From: Candidatus Zhuqueibacterota bacterium
GTDB lineage: Bacteria; Zhuqueibacterota; QNDG01
NCBI GenBank assembly: GCA_003645915.1
Contig: QNDG01000067.1
Location: 1-7,161, forward strand
DNA length: 7,161 bases
Direction of reading: 5' to 3'
A model generated the notes under the pieces. The model was not told where the DNA came from, ran no database searches, and saw nothing but the letters and a program-made list of their open reading frames with translations. The translations under genes and the position numbers were made by a program. Below are positions 1-5,584 of the stretch, piece after piece. Each line of letters begins with the position of its first letter. Position 1 is the stretch's first letter.

Positions 1-1057
1 CTTCAAATACTGATCTCTGAAATGCAATCACATCCTGTACGGACATCTTTTTTTCAGGTTTTACTGAAAAAGGATAGATTGAGATATCTTCAAGGTACTG
101 GTGGTATGAGTCGTATCCTTTGTAAGGGTTTGTGATTTTTTTATTTGGCCAGTTTTTAAAATTCGGTGCAACAGTAGAATAAAAAAGCCAGAATCTGCTT
201 GTTGCCCATTCTCTTGGAACAGGAGAGTATGCTTTCTGCCAGACAAAAGGCTTTCCGCTTTTTGGATCCCACCAGCCGTGGTCAATAGCGACTTGTTTAT
301 AATTTGCTGATGCCATGAACCACTCAGTTTTCGATAGGTCGATCTCTTTTATTATGCTCCAGTTGGGCACAATTGCAACATGGTCGTCAGGTACTCTCTG
401 AGCTGCCCAGATTGCTCCGGGTTTTCCTGATTCAGGATCCCAGTCTGTTCCAACGCTGAAAATCTCTATCACCCATGCTTCATCAGGATCAGCAATACAC
501 AGGGCTTCAGATTCAGGACCGCATGACGGCAGGAAACCGTATTTTTCCATAAGCCCGCCAATCAGTTTGACTGCTTCTCTGGCCTTTCTGCATCTTTGCA
601 GAGCAAAGATCATTGCCTGTTCAACTGTCATAATCTGTTTGCCATCTTTACGGTTTGTTCTTAGCTCTTTTTTCTGGCTTAGAGTGCTTTCACCGATTGC
701 AAGCTGGTGTTCGTTCATATGAGAGTATCCGGAATGAAAATATGTATAAGTTTTCCGAACCTGAGGTATGTAGCCGAGAATTTCGCCGTAATCTTCAAGA
801 GGTGTTTTTACATTTTGAATTCCCCAGTAAACAGGAGCCTTTGCGCCTTTTGGGAATTTTCTGCCGGGAACAACATGAACTCTGCATTCGTCGCATGCTC
901 CTGTGTGAGATGTTATAACCGAGCCGTCAACAGAAGCAAGTTTACCTACAACAATATCCGTACAAGCATCATCGCTATGTACAGGAGGTATTGTATTCTG
1001 AGCGTACAAAAAGCTGGATACAATTAAAACGGTAAGTAGGGGGAATAATCTTTTCAT
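1..1057 (-). CDS. Secreted C69-family (PepD-like) dipeptidase, 3' end outside window
   Basis: I translated this frame by hand from the ATG at 1057-1055. It stays open for 352 codons and leaves the window at base 1. Residues 1-19 look like a signal peptide (MKRLFP, a hydrophobic core, then a break after LYA). Next comes the C69 N-terminal signature DACTDIVVGK...DGSV, with Cys32 as the expected N-terminal nucleophile, exposed when a short propeptide is removed. Other family-like blocks are NEHQLAIGEST (115-125), ALCIADPDEAWVIE (185-198) and WAAQRVPDDHV (217-227). C69 enzymes hydrolyse dipeptides or short peptides; the signal peptide places this one outside the cytoplasm. The segment CDEC at 55-58 adds two cysteines close to the active site. 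GGAG at 1069-1066 lies 8 nt from the ATG and supports the start. Family members are usually longer than 352 residues, so a C-terminal part is missing. The exact substrate is unknown. There is no functional link to the flagellar genes beyond proximity. Confidence 0.88.
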   Translation of the reverse strand, partial: MKRLFPLLTVLIVSSFLYAQNTIPPVHSDDACTDIVVGKLASVDGSVITSHTGACDECRVHVVPGRKFPKGAKAPVYWGIQNVKTPLEDYGEILGYIPQVRKTYTYFHSGYSHMNEHQLAIGESTLSQKKELRTNRKDGKQIMTVEQAMIFALQRCRKAREAVKLIGGLMEKYGFLPSCGPESEALCIADPDEAWVIEIFSVGTDWDPESGKPGAIWAAQRVPDDHVAIVPNWSIIKEIDLSKTEWFMASANYKQVAIDHGWWDPKSGKPFVWQKAYSPVPREWATSRFWLFYSTVAPNFKNWPNKKITNPYKGYDSYHQYLEDISIYPFSVKPEKKMSVQDVIAFQRSVFE

Positions 1058-1073
1058 TGCAAAATCTCCAGGT

Positions 1074-1125
1074 TTAAAAAATCCATATATCTCGATAAGA
1101 TACATATACATGATTAAAAAATCCA
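1074..1125. repeat. Direct repeat of a 12-mer upstream of the C69 gene
   Basis: TTAAAAAATCCA occurs at 1074-1085 and again at 1114-1125, exactly 40 bp apart and on the same strand. Both copies lie 17-70 bp upstream of the C69 start codon, in the likely promoter and leader region. They could be operator half-sites. The AT-richness makes chance recurrence quite possible. Confidence 0.3.
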
Positions 1126-1139
1126 GTTAAGATTTTTTA
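1115..1139. repeat. Perfect 9-bp inverted repeat upstream of the C69 gene
   Basis: Arms TAAAAAATC (1115-1123) and GATTTTTTA (1131-1139) are perfect reverse complements around a 7-nt loop. The element is about 58-82 bp upstream of the C69 start and overlaps the second copy of the 12-mer direct repeat. It may be an operator or a weak AU-rich hairpin. With only one G:C pair per arm, a terminator role is not strongly supported. Confidence 0.35.
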
Positions 1140-1422
1140 TAATTTAATCCGGGTTGAATTTTCAGCTCAACTATGTGTAGTTTTGTTTTTGGCAAGAGTA
1201 TATTTTTGTGTAAAATTGAACTATTACTGCTGTTTGAAGGTTTGTTGATATTTGGAGTAATCATACCATTTATTATTTGTTTGACGATTCCAGTCTGTAG
1301 TCAAGTATGTTTCAATATAAAATGAAATTCATCAGGCTTGATTTTTATATTCAAATAACACTAACCCCATTGATTCAAAAGCATACCTGTATATGAACAA
1401 GCAGATTTTATTCTTGAGCTTA

Positions 1423-2328
1423 TTAGTCCAGAATGAAATTTATAGGATTCTGGGGTTTGCCGTATGACATTACTTCATAATGTATGTGGGGCGATGTTGA
1501 TTTGCCTGTATTACCTGACAGAGCAATAATCTGTCCCCGTTTAACATGCTGCCCTTTTCTGACTATGATTTTTGATAGGTGGCCGTAAAGTGTTTTATAA
1601 CCATAACCGTGGTCAATTATAATAAATTTACCATAACCTTTATATGGAATAAATTTGTCTTTTGTGAAAACAACAATGCCATCAGCAGTTGCCATAACAT
1701 TTGATCCCTCAGGAATAGAAATATCAAGTCCCGGATGAAACTCCTTTTTGCCTGTAAACGGATCTTTTCTTTCACCGAATCCTGAAGAGTACCAGCCTTT
1801 TTCAACAGGTTTTATTGATGGATAGTGATTAAGCATGTCCATTCTTCTTGCTATCACTTTTTCAATATCTGTCATATTTTTCTTAAGCCAGTCAATTTCA
1901 ACTTCAAGTTTTGTCAGATTCTTATCGGTTTTTTTAATATCCGGATACTCAAGAATGGAAACCCTTGACATTGACTCCGGTCCTCCGACACCCAGTTGAA
2001 TATCAGGCTTTGGAAGGGAGTCAAACTGCTGGGCCATAAGATTATTGTTTTTAATGTTAAGTTCTTCAATTGTATTTTCTATATAGTTGATTCTCTCTTT
2101 CCATGAGTCATATGCCTGACGCAAAATCTGATTTTCCTTCTGTAGCTTTGTAAACTCTATTGTATTTCTTATTCTGTGGATACTTGTTGTCAATGGAATT
2201 GTAAGTATACCAGCTGCAATAAACATTACAATAAATATAATAACTATTGTGGATCTGTTTATAAGCGCGCTGTAAGCTTTATTGCTTTTGGTTTCCACTA
2301 TTGTAAATATGTATCTTTTACCAAGCAT
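1423..2328 (-). CDS. Membrane-anchored coiled-coil M23 metallopeptidase (LytM/DipM-type)
   Basis: The product has 301 residues. A short cytoplasmic N-terminus (1-26) leads into one transmembrane segment (about 27-48, STIVIIFIVMFIAAG...). A charged, coiled-coil-like region follows at roughly 52-100, with a second at 131-165. The C-terminal M23 domain spans about 178-300. All expected zinc and catalytic residues are present: His198 and Asp202 in FHPGLD, His250 in LYGHL, and His281 and His283 in SPHIHYEV. The enzyme should therefore be an active, periplasm-facing peptidoglycan endopeptidase that cuts stem-peptide crosslinks. The layout resembles other TM-plus-coiled-coil M23 proteins used in envelope remodelling. 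The gene lies divergently from the flg operon and has its own sigma-54-like promoter at 2405-2420, suggesting co-expression with flagellar genes. The start codon has only a weak ribosome site. The stop is TAA at 1425-1423. The exact cellular role is inferred. Confidence 0.9.
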   Translation of the reverse strand: MLGKRYIFTIVETKSNKAYSALINRSTIVIIFIVMFIAAGILTIPLTTSIHRIRNTIEFTKLQKENQILRQAYDSWKERINYIENTIEELNIKNNNLMAQQFDSLPKPDIQLGVGGPESMSRVSILEYPDIKKTDKNLTKLEVEIDWLKKNMTDIEKVIARRMDMLNHYPSIKPVEKGWYSSGFGERKDPFTGKKEFHPGLDISIPEGSNVMATADGIVVFTKDKFIPYKGYGKFIIIDHGYGYKTLYGHLSKIIVRKGQHVKRGQIIALSGNTGKSTSPHIHYEVMSYGKPQNPINFILD

Positions 2329-2404
2329 TGTTTTTCACTTTCTATGTTGTAATACCTGCCAGATTGTACAATATTCCAATAAAAAAACATTCCAAGTCTC
2401 AACT

Positions 2405-2420
2405 TGCAAAAAAAATGCCA
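2405..2420 (-). promoter_or_regulatory. Sigma-54-type promoter facing the M23 gene
   Basis: Read on the minus strand the sequence is TGGCATTTTTTTTGCA, a good match to the sigma-54 consensus TGGCACG-N4-TTGCW. The invariant GG (2419-2418) and GC (2407-2406) are exactly 10 nt apart. Taking the C as -12, transcription would start near 2394 and leave a leader of about 66 nt before the M23 start codon. The match is seen directly; activity is inferred. Confidence 0.65.
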
Positions 2421-2491
2421 CACTAATGAAAATAAAGTATTATTTTGGTTTTTTTACTTAAGAAACAGTTTTTGTGTTGGAGTAACATCAT

Positions 2492-2518
2492 AAAAAACAG
2501 AGTGATATACTGTTTTTT
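2492..2518. repeat. Perfect 9-bp inverted repeat, candidate regulator site
   Basis: Arms AAAAAACAG (2492-2500) and CTGTTTTTT (2510-2518) are perfect reverse complements around AGTGATATA. The element sits about 98-124 bp upstream of the predicted M23 transcription start, within the usual range for a sigma-54 activator site. It lies about 240-270 bp from the flgF start. It could also fold as a weak hairpin, but no gene ends here that would need a terminator. Confidence 0.45.
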
Positions 2519-2522
2519 GTTT

Positions 2523-2539
2523 ATTGTTTTAAAAACAAT
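2523..2539. repeat. Perfect 17-bp palindrome, candidate regulator site
   Basis: ATTGTTTT (2523-2530) and AAAACAAT (2532-2539) form a perfect palindrome around one central A. It follows the preceding inverted repeat by only 4 bp, so the two may form one composite site between the divergent promoters. The AT-rich composition lowers certainty. Confidence 0.4.
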
Positions 2540-2590
2540 TTTACATAGCAGGTAGTTTTTTAATATGTTGCGGATTGTAATATTTGTTTT

Positions 2591-2629
2591 CTGGTATTTA
2601 TTCCCCACAAAGCTGGTAATCTTTCCCCA
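2591..2629 (+). promoter_or_regulatory. Tandem direct repeat, candidate enhancer-binding-protein site
   Basis: CTGGTA-N4-TTCCCCA occurs at 2591-2607 and again at 2613-2629, a period of 22 bp, close to two helical turns, so both copies present the same DNA face. The 13 defined positions match exactly in both copies. Relative to the predicted flgF start near 2759 the pair lies at about -168 to -130, where sigma-54 activators commonly bind. The G/C-rich TTCCCCA blocks stand out in an AT-rich region. The activator is not encoded in this window. Confidence 0.5.
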
Positions 2630-2731
2630 TAATTTATCCGGCAGTGTTTTACAGTAATTGATTCGACTGTTATCCTGCCAGTAAAAACAAGTAGTTATGT
2701 AAAAATTACAAGAAGGGTTAAAATGCTGTCT

Positions 2732-2748
2732 TTGGCATATGGTTTGCC
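2732..2748 (+). promoter_or_regulatory. Sigma-54-type promoter of the flgF-flgJ operon
   Basis: TTGGCATATGGTTTGCC matches the sigma-54 consensus YTGGCACG-N4-TTGCW, with the invariant GG (2734-2735) and GC (2746-2747) exactly 10 nt apart. Taking C2747 as -12, transcription starts near 2759, which gives a 22-nt leader that ends in GGAGG and the GTG start of flgF. Sigma-54 control of rod and ring operons is well known in several flagellated groups. Position, consensus and leader length agree. Confidence 0.75.
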
Positions 2749-2770
2749 TGAGAAAGTATCAGATAAAAGC

Positions 2771-2776
2771 GGAGGG
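2771..2776 (+). promoter_or_regulatory. Ribosome binding site that sets the flgF start
   Basis: GGAGGG ends 4 nt before the GTG at 2781 (5 nt if the core is taken as GGAGG). It is the only strong Shine-Dalgarno sequence downstream of the predicted transcription start. It therefore supports GTG 2781 over the in-frame ATG at 2739. Confidence 0.75.
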
Positions 2777-2780
2777 TGCT

Positions 2781-3476
2781 GTGATCAGAGACATTCAGAA
2801 TTTGTCAAAGGAGATGATTTCCAGAATTATTAAGCAGGAAGTAATTGCTAATAATCTGGCAAATATAAATACAGCGGGATTTAAAAAGGACAGAGTTTTT
2901 CAGAAAGAGCTGGACAGCGCGGGGAATAGGATAAAAGAGGATGTTAATGAAGTAACCGTATTTCAGCAGGGAGCTTTGCGGGATACAGGAAACCCCCTTG
3001 ATCTGGCAATTTCCGGAGACGGTTTTTTTACAATTGATATTGACGGTAAACAGTACTATACAAGAGACGGACATTTTTACATTGATTCAACAGGATTTTT
3101 AAGATTAACAAACAGCGGTCTGGTTATGGGGGAAAACGGCCCGATACAGATTAACGGTGAAGTTGAGATAGATAAAAACGGCAGAGTAGCAGTAAAAGGC
3201 GAAGAAATTGACAGAATAAAAATATCAACTTTTACTCAGCCTTATCCGCTGAAAAAACATGGGAATACTCTTTTTGAAGCATTGGATAATGCAGAAGAGC
3301 TCCCTGCTGACAACTATTCTGTTCTGCAGGGTTATGTTGAAGAGTCCAATGTCAACCCTGTAGAAGAAATGGTCAGGATGATGACAACTCTCAGATATTT
3401 TGAAGCTGATCAGAGGGTTTTAAAAACTCACGATGAGCTGCTGGATAAAGCGGCAAATCAAATCGGAAGAGTATAG
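2781..3476 (+). CDS. flgF: Flagellar basal-body rod protein FlgF
   Basis: The product is 231 residues when begun at GTG 2781 (E. coli FlgF has 251). FlgF is a rod subunit between the proximal rod and FlgG, exported by the flagellar type III apparatus, so no signal peptide is expected and none is seen. The N-terminal rod motif is clear: EVIANNLANINTAGFKKD (20-37). The D1-type signature GNPLDLAISGDGFFTI and the YYTRDGHF segment follow. The C-terminal block LQGYVEESNVNPVEEMV...RYFEADQRVLK is typical of the FlgE/F/G family. A longer frame from ATG 2739 would begin inside the sigma-54 promoter and adds 14 residues unlike the family, so I reject it; MIRDI matches the usual FlgF beginning (MIRG-type). 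The canonical AASGM helix segment is replaced by LSKEMISR, a modest divergence. FlgF rather than a second FlgG is supported by gene order and shorter length. Confidence 0.93.
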   Translation: MIRDIQNLSKEMISRIIKQEVIANNLANINTAGFKKDRVFQKELDSAGNRIKEDVNEVTVFQQGALRDTGNPLDLAISGDGFFTIDIDGKQYYTRDGHFYIDSTGFLRLTNSGLVMGENGPIQINGEVEIDKNGRVAVKGEEIDRIKISTFTQPYPLKKHGNTLFEALDNAEELPADNYSVLQGYVEESNVNPVEEMVRMMTTLRYFEADQRVLKTHDELLDKAANQIGRV

Positions 3477-3500
3477 ATTTATTTGTACGGAGGGTAATAA

Positions 3501-4286
3501 ATGAACAGAATTATGCAGACAGCTGCAAGCGGTATGGCTGCCCAGCAGTTAAATGTGGATAATATTTCCAATAATCTTGCAAATGTAAACACTCCGGGAT
3601 ATAAAAAGAGCAGAATCGAGTTTCAGGATCTTTTGTATCAATCGGTTCGTCCTGCAGGCTCTGAAACAGATCAGGGAACAAAAACGCCTACTGAACTCCA
3701 GATTGGATGCGGAACCAGACCAGTAGCTACATCAAAGATGTTTTCACAGGGTGATATAATAGAAACAGGCAATCCTCTGGATGTGGCGATTAACGGAGAC
3801 GGATTTTTTCAGGTGCTTATGCCTGACGGAACTACTGCATACACAAGAGACGGCTCATTTAAGCTGTCTGACGACGGAAGACTTGTAACTTCTGACGGTT
3901 ATGAAGTTACACCTGAGATTACACTTCCACTTGATACTACAAGTGTAAATATTTCAAGGGACGGACGGGTTACTGCTTTTGTTGCGGGCGTGGAAAATCC
4001 CGAAGAGATCGGCCAGATTGAGCTGGTAAAATTTATCAATCCTGCGGGTATGAAAAATCTGGGACATAATCTGTATCAGGCTACTCCTTCTTCAGGAGAA
4101 CCTTCTTTCGGGCAGCCGGGCACTGAAGGTTTCGGTACAATTGAACAGTTCTATCTTGAATCTTCAAATGTGGATGTGGTTGAAGAAATGGTGAATATGA
4201 TTGTTGCACAGAGAGCTTATGAGATAAACTCAAAAGCAATAAAAACTGCAGATGAGATGATGCAGCTCGTAAACAGACTTAAATAA
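3501..4286 (+). CDS. flgG: Flagellar distal rod protein FlgG
   Basis: This 261-residue protein is almost the same length as E. coli FlgG (260). It forms the distal rod that crosses the periplasm and passes through the P and L rings. The N-terminus MNRIMQTAASGMAAQQLNVDNISNNLANVNTPGYKKSR carries the full rod motif; FQDLLYQ is the usual FlgG continuation. The segment TRPVATSKMFSQGDIIETGNPLDVAINGDGFFQV is near-canonical. The C-terminus (ESSNVDVVEEMVNMIVAQRAYEINSKAIKTADEMM) matches the family's coiled-coil end. GGAGG at 3489-3493 lies 7 nt before the ATG. The gene follows flgF by 24 bp. Cys at about residue 74 (IGCGTRP) sits where leucine is common; it is probably neutral. Confidence 0.97.
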   Translation: MNRIMQTAASGMAAQQLNVDNISNNLANVNTPGYKKSRIEFQDLLYQSVRPAGSETDQGTKTPTELQIGCGTRPVATSKMFSQGDIIETGNPLDVAINGDGFFQVLMPDGTTAYTRDGSFKLSDDGRLVTSDGYEVTPEITLPLDTTSVNISRDGRVTAFVAGVENPEEIGQIELVKFINPAGMKNLGHNLYQATPSSGEPSFGQPGTEGFGTIEQFYLESSNVDVVEEMVNMIVAQRAYEINSKAIKTADEMMQLVNRLK

Positions 4287-4295
4287 GATTAAAAA

Positions 4296-4985
4296 ATGAG
4301 AAATTTTAAAATTCAAATATTGGCTTTTATTCTGCTGTTCAGTGCTGTTTGTACAGGGGACATTACAAATACTGTAAAGAACAGGATTTACAGGTTTGTC
4401 AAATCCGGAACAGATGCAGACAGCGTTTCTGTTTTTGTAGATAAGCTGCCCTCCGTAAAAAACAGCGCGCGGATAAAATTTGTTGCAGTAGAGTGGAAAA
4501 AGGGGAAGGCCCAATTAAGAGGCAGGGTTGTTATTCCTGTCCGTATTGTTTTTCAGGACAACTCAAGTGAAATTGTCTATGTTAATACGGAAATAAGCCT
4601 TTTTAAAAGAGTGCCTGTTGCTGAAATGAATATGAACAGAAACAAGCCTTTACACTACAGTGATTTTAAGATGGAGCTCAGAGATATAACAGCATTAAGA
4701 ACAGAACCTGCAGAACCGGAGGATCTCTATTCCGGTGTCCGCACCAGGCGTGTTATTGTCAGAGGAAGAATAATTACAAAAGACATGATTGAGTCCGAGC
4801 CTGTTATCCACAGAGGAGACAGGGTTAAGGTTCTTGCAAAGAGCAGTAATCTTCTTGTTACCACATACGCAATAGCAAAACAGGACGGATGGAAGGGGAA
4901 AAGAATCCGTGTGCGGACTCTTGGCTCAAGAAAAGAAATTTATGCGCTTGTTACAGGGCCCTCTGTTGTGGAAATTATTTTATAG
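4296..4985 (+). CDS. flgA: P-ring assembly chaperone FlgA
   Basis: The product has 229 residues. A signal peptide (1 to about 20, FKIQILAFILLFSAVCTG) sends it to the periplasm, where FlgA helps FlgI subunits assemble into the P ring around the rod. The N-terminal part is poorly conserved, as is usual. The C-terminal half is the SAF-like/ChapFlgA region: VPVAEMNMNRNKPLHYSDFKMELRDI (106-131), then GRIITKDMIESEPVIHRGDRVKVLA (157-181), and the closing GKRIRVRTLGSRKEIYALVTGPSVVEI (201-227), all FlgA-like. Cys19 does not make a lipobox, because Val precedes it. The gene starts 9 bp after flgG stops and shows no Shine-Dalgarno sequence (AAATAAGATTAAAAA before ATG), so translation may depend on coupling to flgG. 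Position between flgG and flgH supports the name. Confidence 0.9.
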   Translation: MRNFKIQILAFILLFSAVCTGDITNTVKNRIYRFVKSGTDADSVSVFVDKLPSVKNSARIKFVAVEWKKGKAQLRGRVVIPVRIVFQDNSSEIVYVNTEISLFKRVPVAEMNMNRNKPLHYSDFKMELRDITALRTEPAEPEDLYSGVRTRRVIVRGRIITKDMIESEPVIHRGDRVKVLAKSSNLLVTTYAIAKQDGWKGKRIRVRTLGSRKEIYALVTGPSVVEIIL

Positions 4986-4996
4986 AGGAGTAAGAT

Positions 4997-5569
4997 ATGA
5001 AAGTTCCAGATAAAAAGGTCAATTTTTTTGTGTTAATGATATTGTTGTTCAGCTTCTCCTTTTCTCTGGCCCAGTCAATGTTTTCAGACAGAAGAGCGAG
5101 AAATGTAGGTGATATCCTGACTGTGCTTGTAATGGAATCTTCAACTGCATCAAGCAAAGCAAAGACCCAGACACAAAAAGTAAATGACCATGGAGTACTT
5201 GCAACAGGCGGGAGCGGTAATCTGGCGTACTCTCCTATGTACGGCGTTGACGGAAGAGTGACAAATAAATTTACAGGAGATGCTGCTGTTTCCAGGCAGG
5301 GAGTTTTAAGAACAACCCTTACTGTACAGATAAAAGAGATTAAACCCAACGGCAATCTTGTGGTTGAAGGCTCAAGAACAATGGAAGTTAACGGTGAAAA
5401 AGAGATTACAACTGTCAGAGGCATTGTAAGGCCACAGGACATATCAACACGAAATACAATATATTCGTATCAACTGGCAGATGCAGAGATCTCGTACAAG
5501 GGCAAGGGCGTTGTGCAGACAGGCCAGCGTCCCGGGATTTTAACAAGAATTTTAAACTTTATATTTTAA
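4997..5569 (+). CDS. flgH: Flagellar L-ring protein FlgH, without lipobox
   Basis: This 190-residue protein forms the outer-membrane L ring that acts as a bushing for the rod. Family blocks are clear: MFSDRRARNVGDILTVLVMESSTASSKA (28-55), TNKFTGDAAVSRQGVLRTTLTVQIKEIKPNGNLVVEGSRTMEVNGE (89-134), and GIVRPQDISTRNTIYSYQLADAEISYKGKG (142-171). It ends with the usual short hydrophobic tail. Compared with E. coli FlgH (232 residues, lipoprotein) it is about 40 residues shorter, mostly before the MFSDRRA block. The signal peptide (VNFFVLMILLFSFSFSLA, likely cut after Ala25) has no cysteine; the whole protein lacks Cys, so it cannot be lipidated. AGAGGAG at 4984-4990 overlaps the flgA stop and lies 6 nt from the ATG, suggesting coupled translation. 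Confidence 0.93.
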   Translation: MKVPDKKVNFFVLMILLFSFSFSLAQSMFSDRRARNVGDILTVLVMESSTASSKAKTQTQKVNDHGVLATGGSGNLAYSPMYGVDGRVTNKFTGDAAVSRQGVLRTTLTVQIKEIKPNGNLVVEGSRTMEVNGEKEITTVRGIVRPQDISTRNTIYSYQLADAEISYKGKGVVQTGQRPGILTRILNFIF

Positions 5570-5571
5570 AC

Positions 5572-5576
5572 GGGGA
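5572..5576 (+). promoter_or_regulatory. Ribosome binding site for the TTG start of flgI
   Basis: GGGGA lies 8 nt before TTG 5585, in the 15-bp gap after flgH. It supports the TTG start, which also gives flgI a complete signal peptide with a charged N-terminus (MKYLR). The next in-frame ATG (codon 11) would remove those charges. Confidence 0.55.
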
Positions 5577-5584
5577 ATATAAGA

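Larger units (their letters stand above)
1058..1422. other. Non-coding AT-rich spacer between the M23 and C69 genes
   Basis: This 365-bp stretch holds no convincing gene. It must contain the C69 promoter and the 3' end of the M23 transcript. I found no minus-strand GG-N10-GC sigma-54 signature here and no sigma-70 promoter I would defend. I also saw no GC-rich hairpin with a T-run after the M23 stop. The recognisable structures are the inverted repeat at 1115-1139 and a 12-bp direct repeat, TTAAAAAATCCA, at 1074-1085 and 1114-1125. Confidence 0.6.
2329..2780. other. Divergent regulatory region between the M23 gene and flgF
   Basis: This 452-bp AT-rich region separates two outward-facing transcription units. 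It contains a sigma-54-like promoter for each side, a tandem direct repeat (2591-2629), two perfect palindromes (2492-2518 and 2523-2539), a short palindrome TGTAAAAATTACA (2698-2710), and the flgF ribosome binding site. Open frames through it lack ribosome sites or collide with the promoters, so I read it as non-coding. Confidence 0.75.

Noticed and set aside
655..1027. Two plus-strand open frames opposite the C69 gene.
   Set aside because: They are antisense to a clearly conserved coding frame, lack ribosome sites, and have no recognisable domains.
1322..1396. A 24-codon plus-strand frame in the M23-C69 spacer.
   Set aside because: It has no ribosome site, no recognisable product, and a length expected by chance.
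1252..2486. The 9-mer TTGGAGTAA shared by the two intergenic regions (near 1252 and 2478).
   Set aside because: A single shared 9-mer with differing flanks is weak evidence for a common regulator site.
2492..2518. Rho-independent terminator reading of the 9-bp inverted repeat with a T-run.
   Set aside because: No transcript is expected to end there, since both flanking genes are transcribed away from it. The stem is AT-rich and weak.
2423..2608. A minus-strand open frame of 61 codons in the divergent region.
   Set aside because: It has no ribosome site, a low-complexity Lys/Ile/Leu/Phe-rich product, and overlaps the tandem repeat and both palindromes. AT-rich DNA gives such frames by chance.
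2651..2670. Short dyad ACAGT-N10-ACTGT upstream of the flgF promoter.
   Set aside because: Only 5-bp arms with no extension; such dyads are common by chance, although its position near -100 would suit an activator.
2723..2833. A 36-codon leader frame starting at an ATG with an AGAAGGG-like ribosome site, overlapping the flgF start.
   Set aside because: It begins upstream of the predicted sigma-54 transcription start, spans the promoter itself, and its product resembles nothing I recognise.
4296..4355. A possible lipobox in the FlgA signal peptide (Cys19).
   Set aside because: The residues before the cysteine (Ser-Ala-Val) do not fit a lipobox, which needs Gly, Ala or Ser at -1. FlgA is normally a soluble periplasmic protein.
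4975..5442. A 155-codon minus-strand frame opposite flgH.
   Set aside because: flgH is unmistakable on the other strand. The antisense product has no family features.
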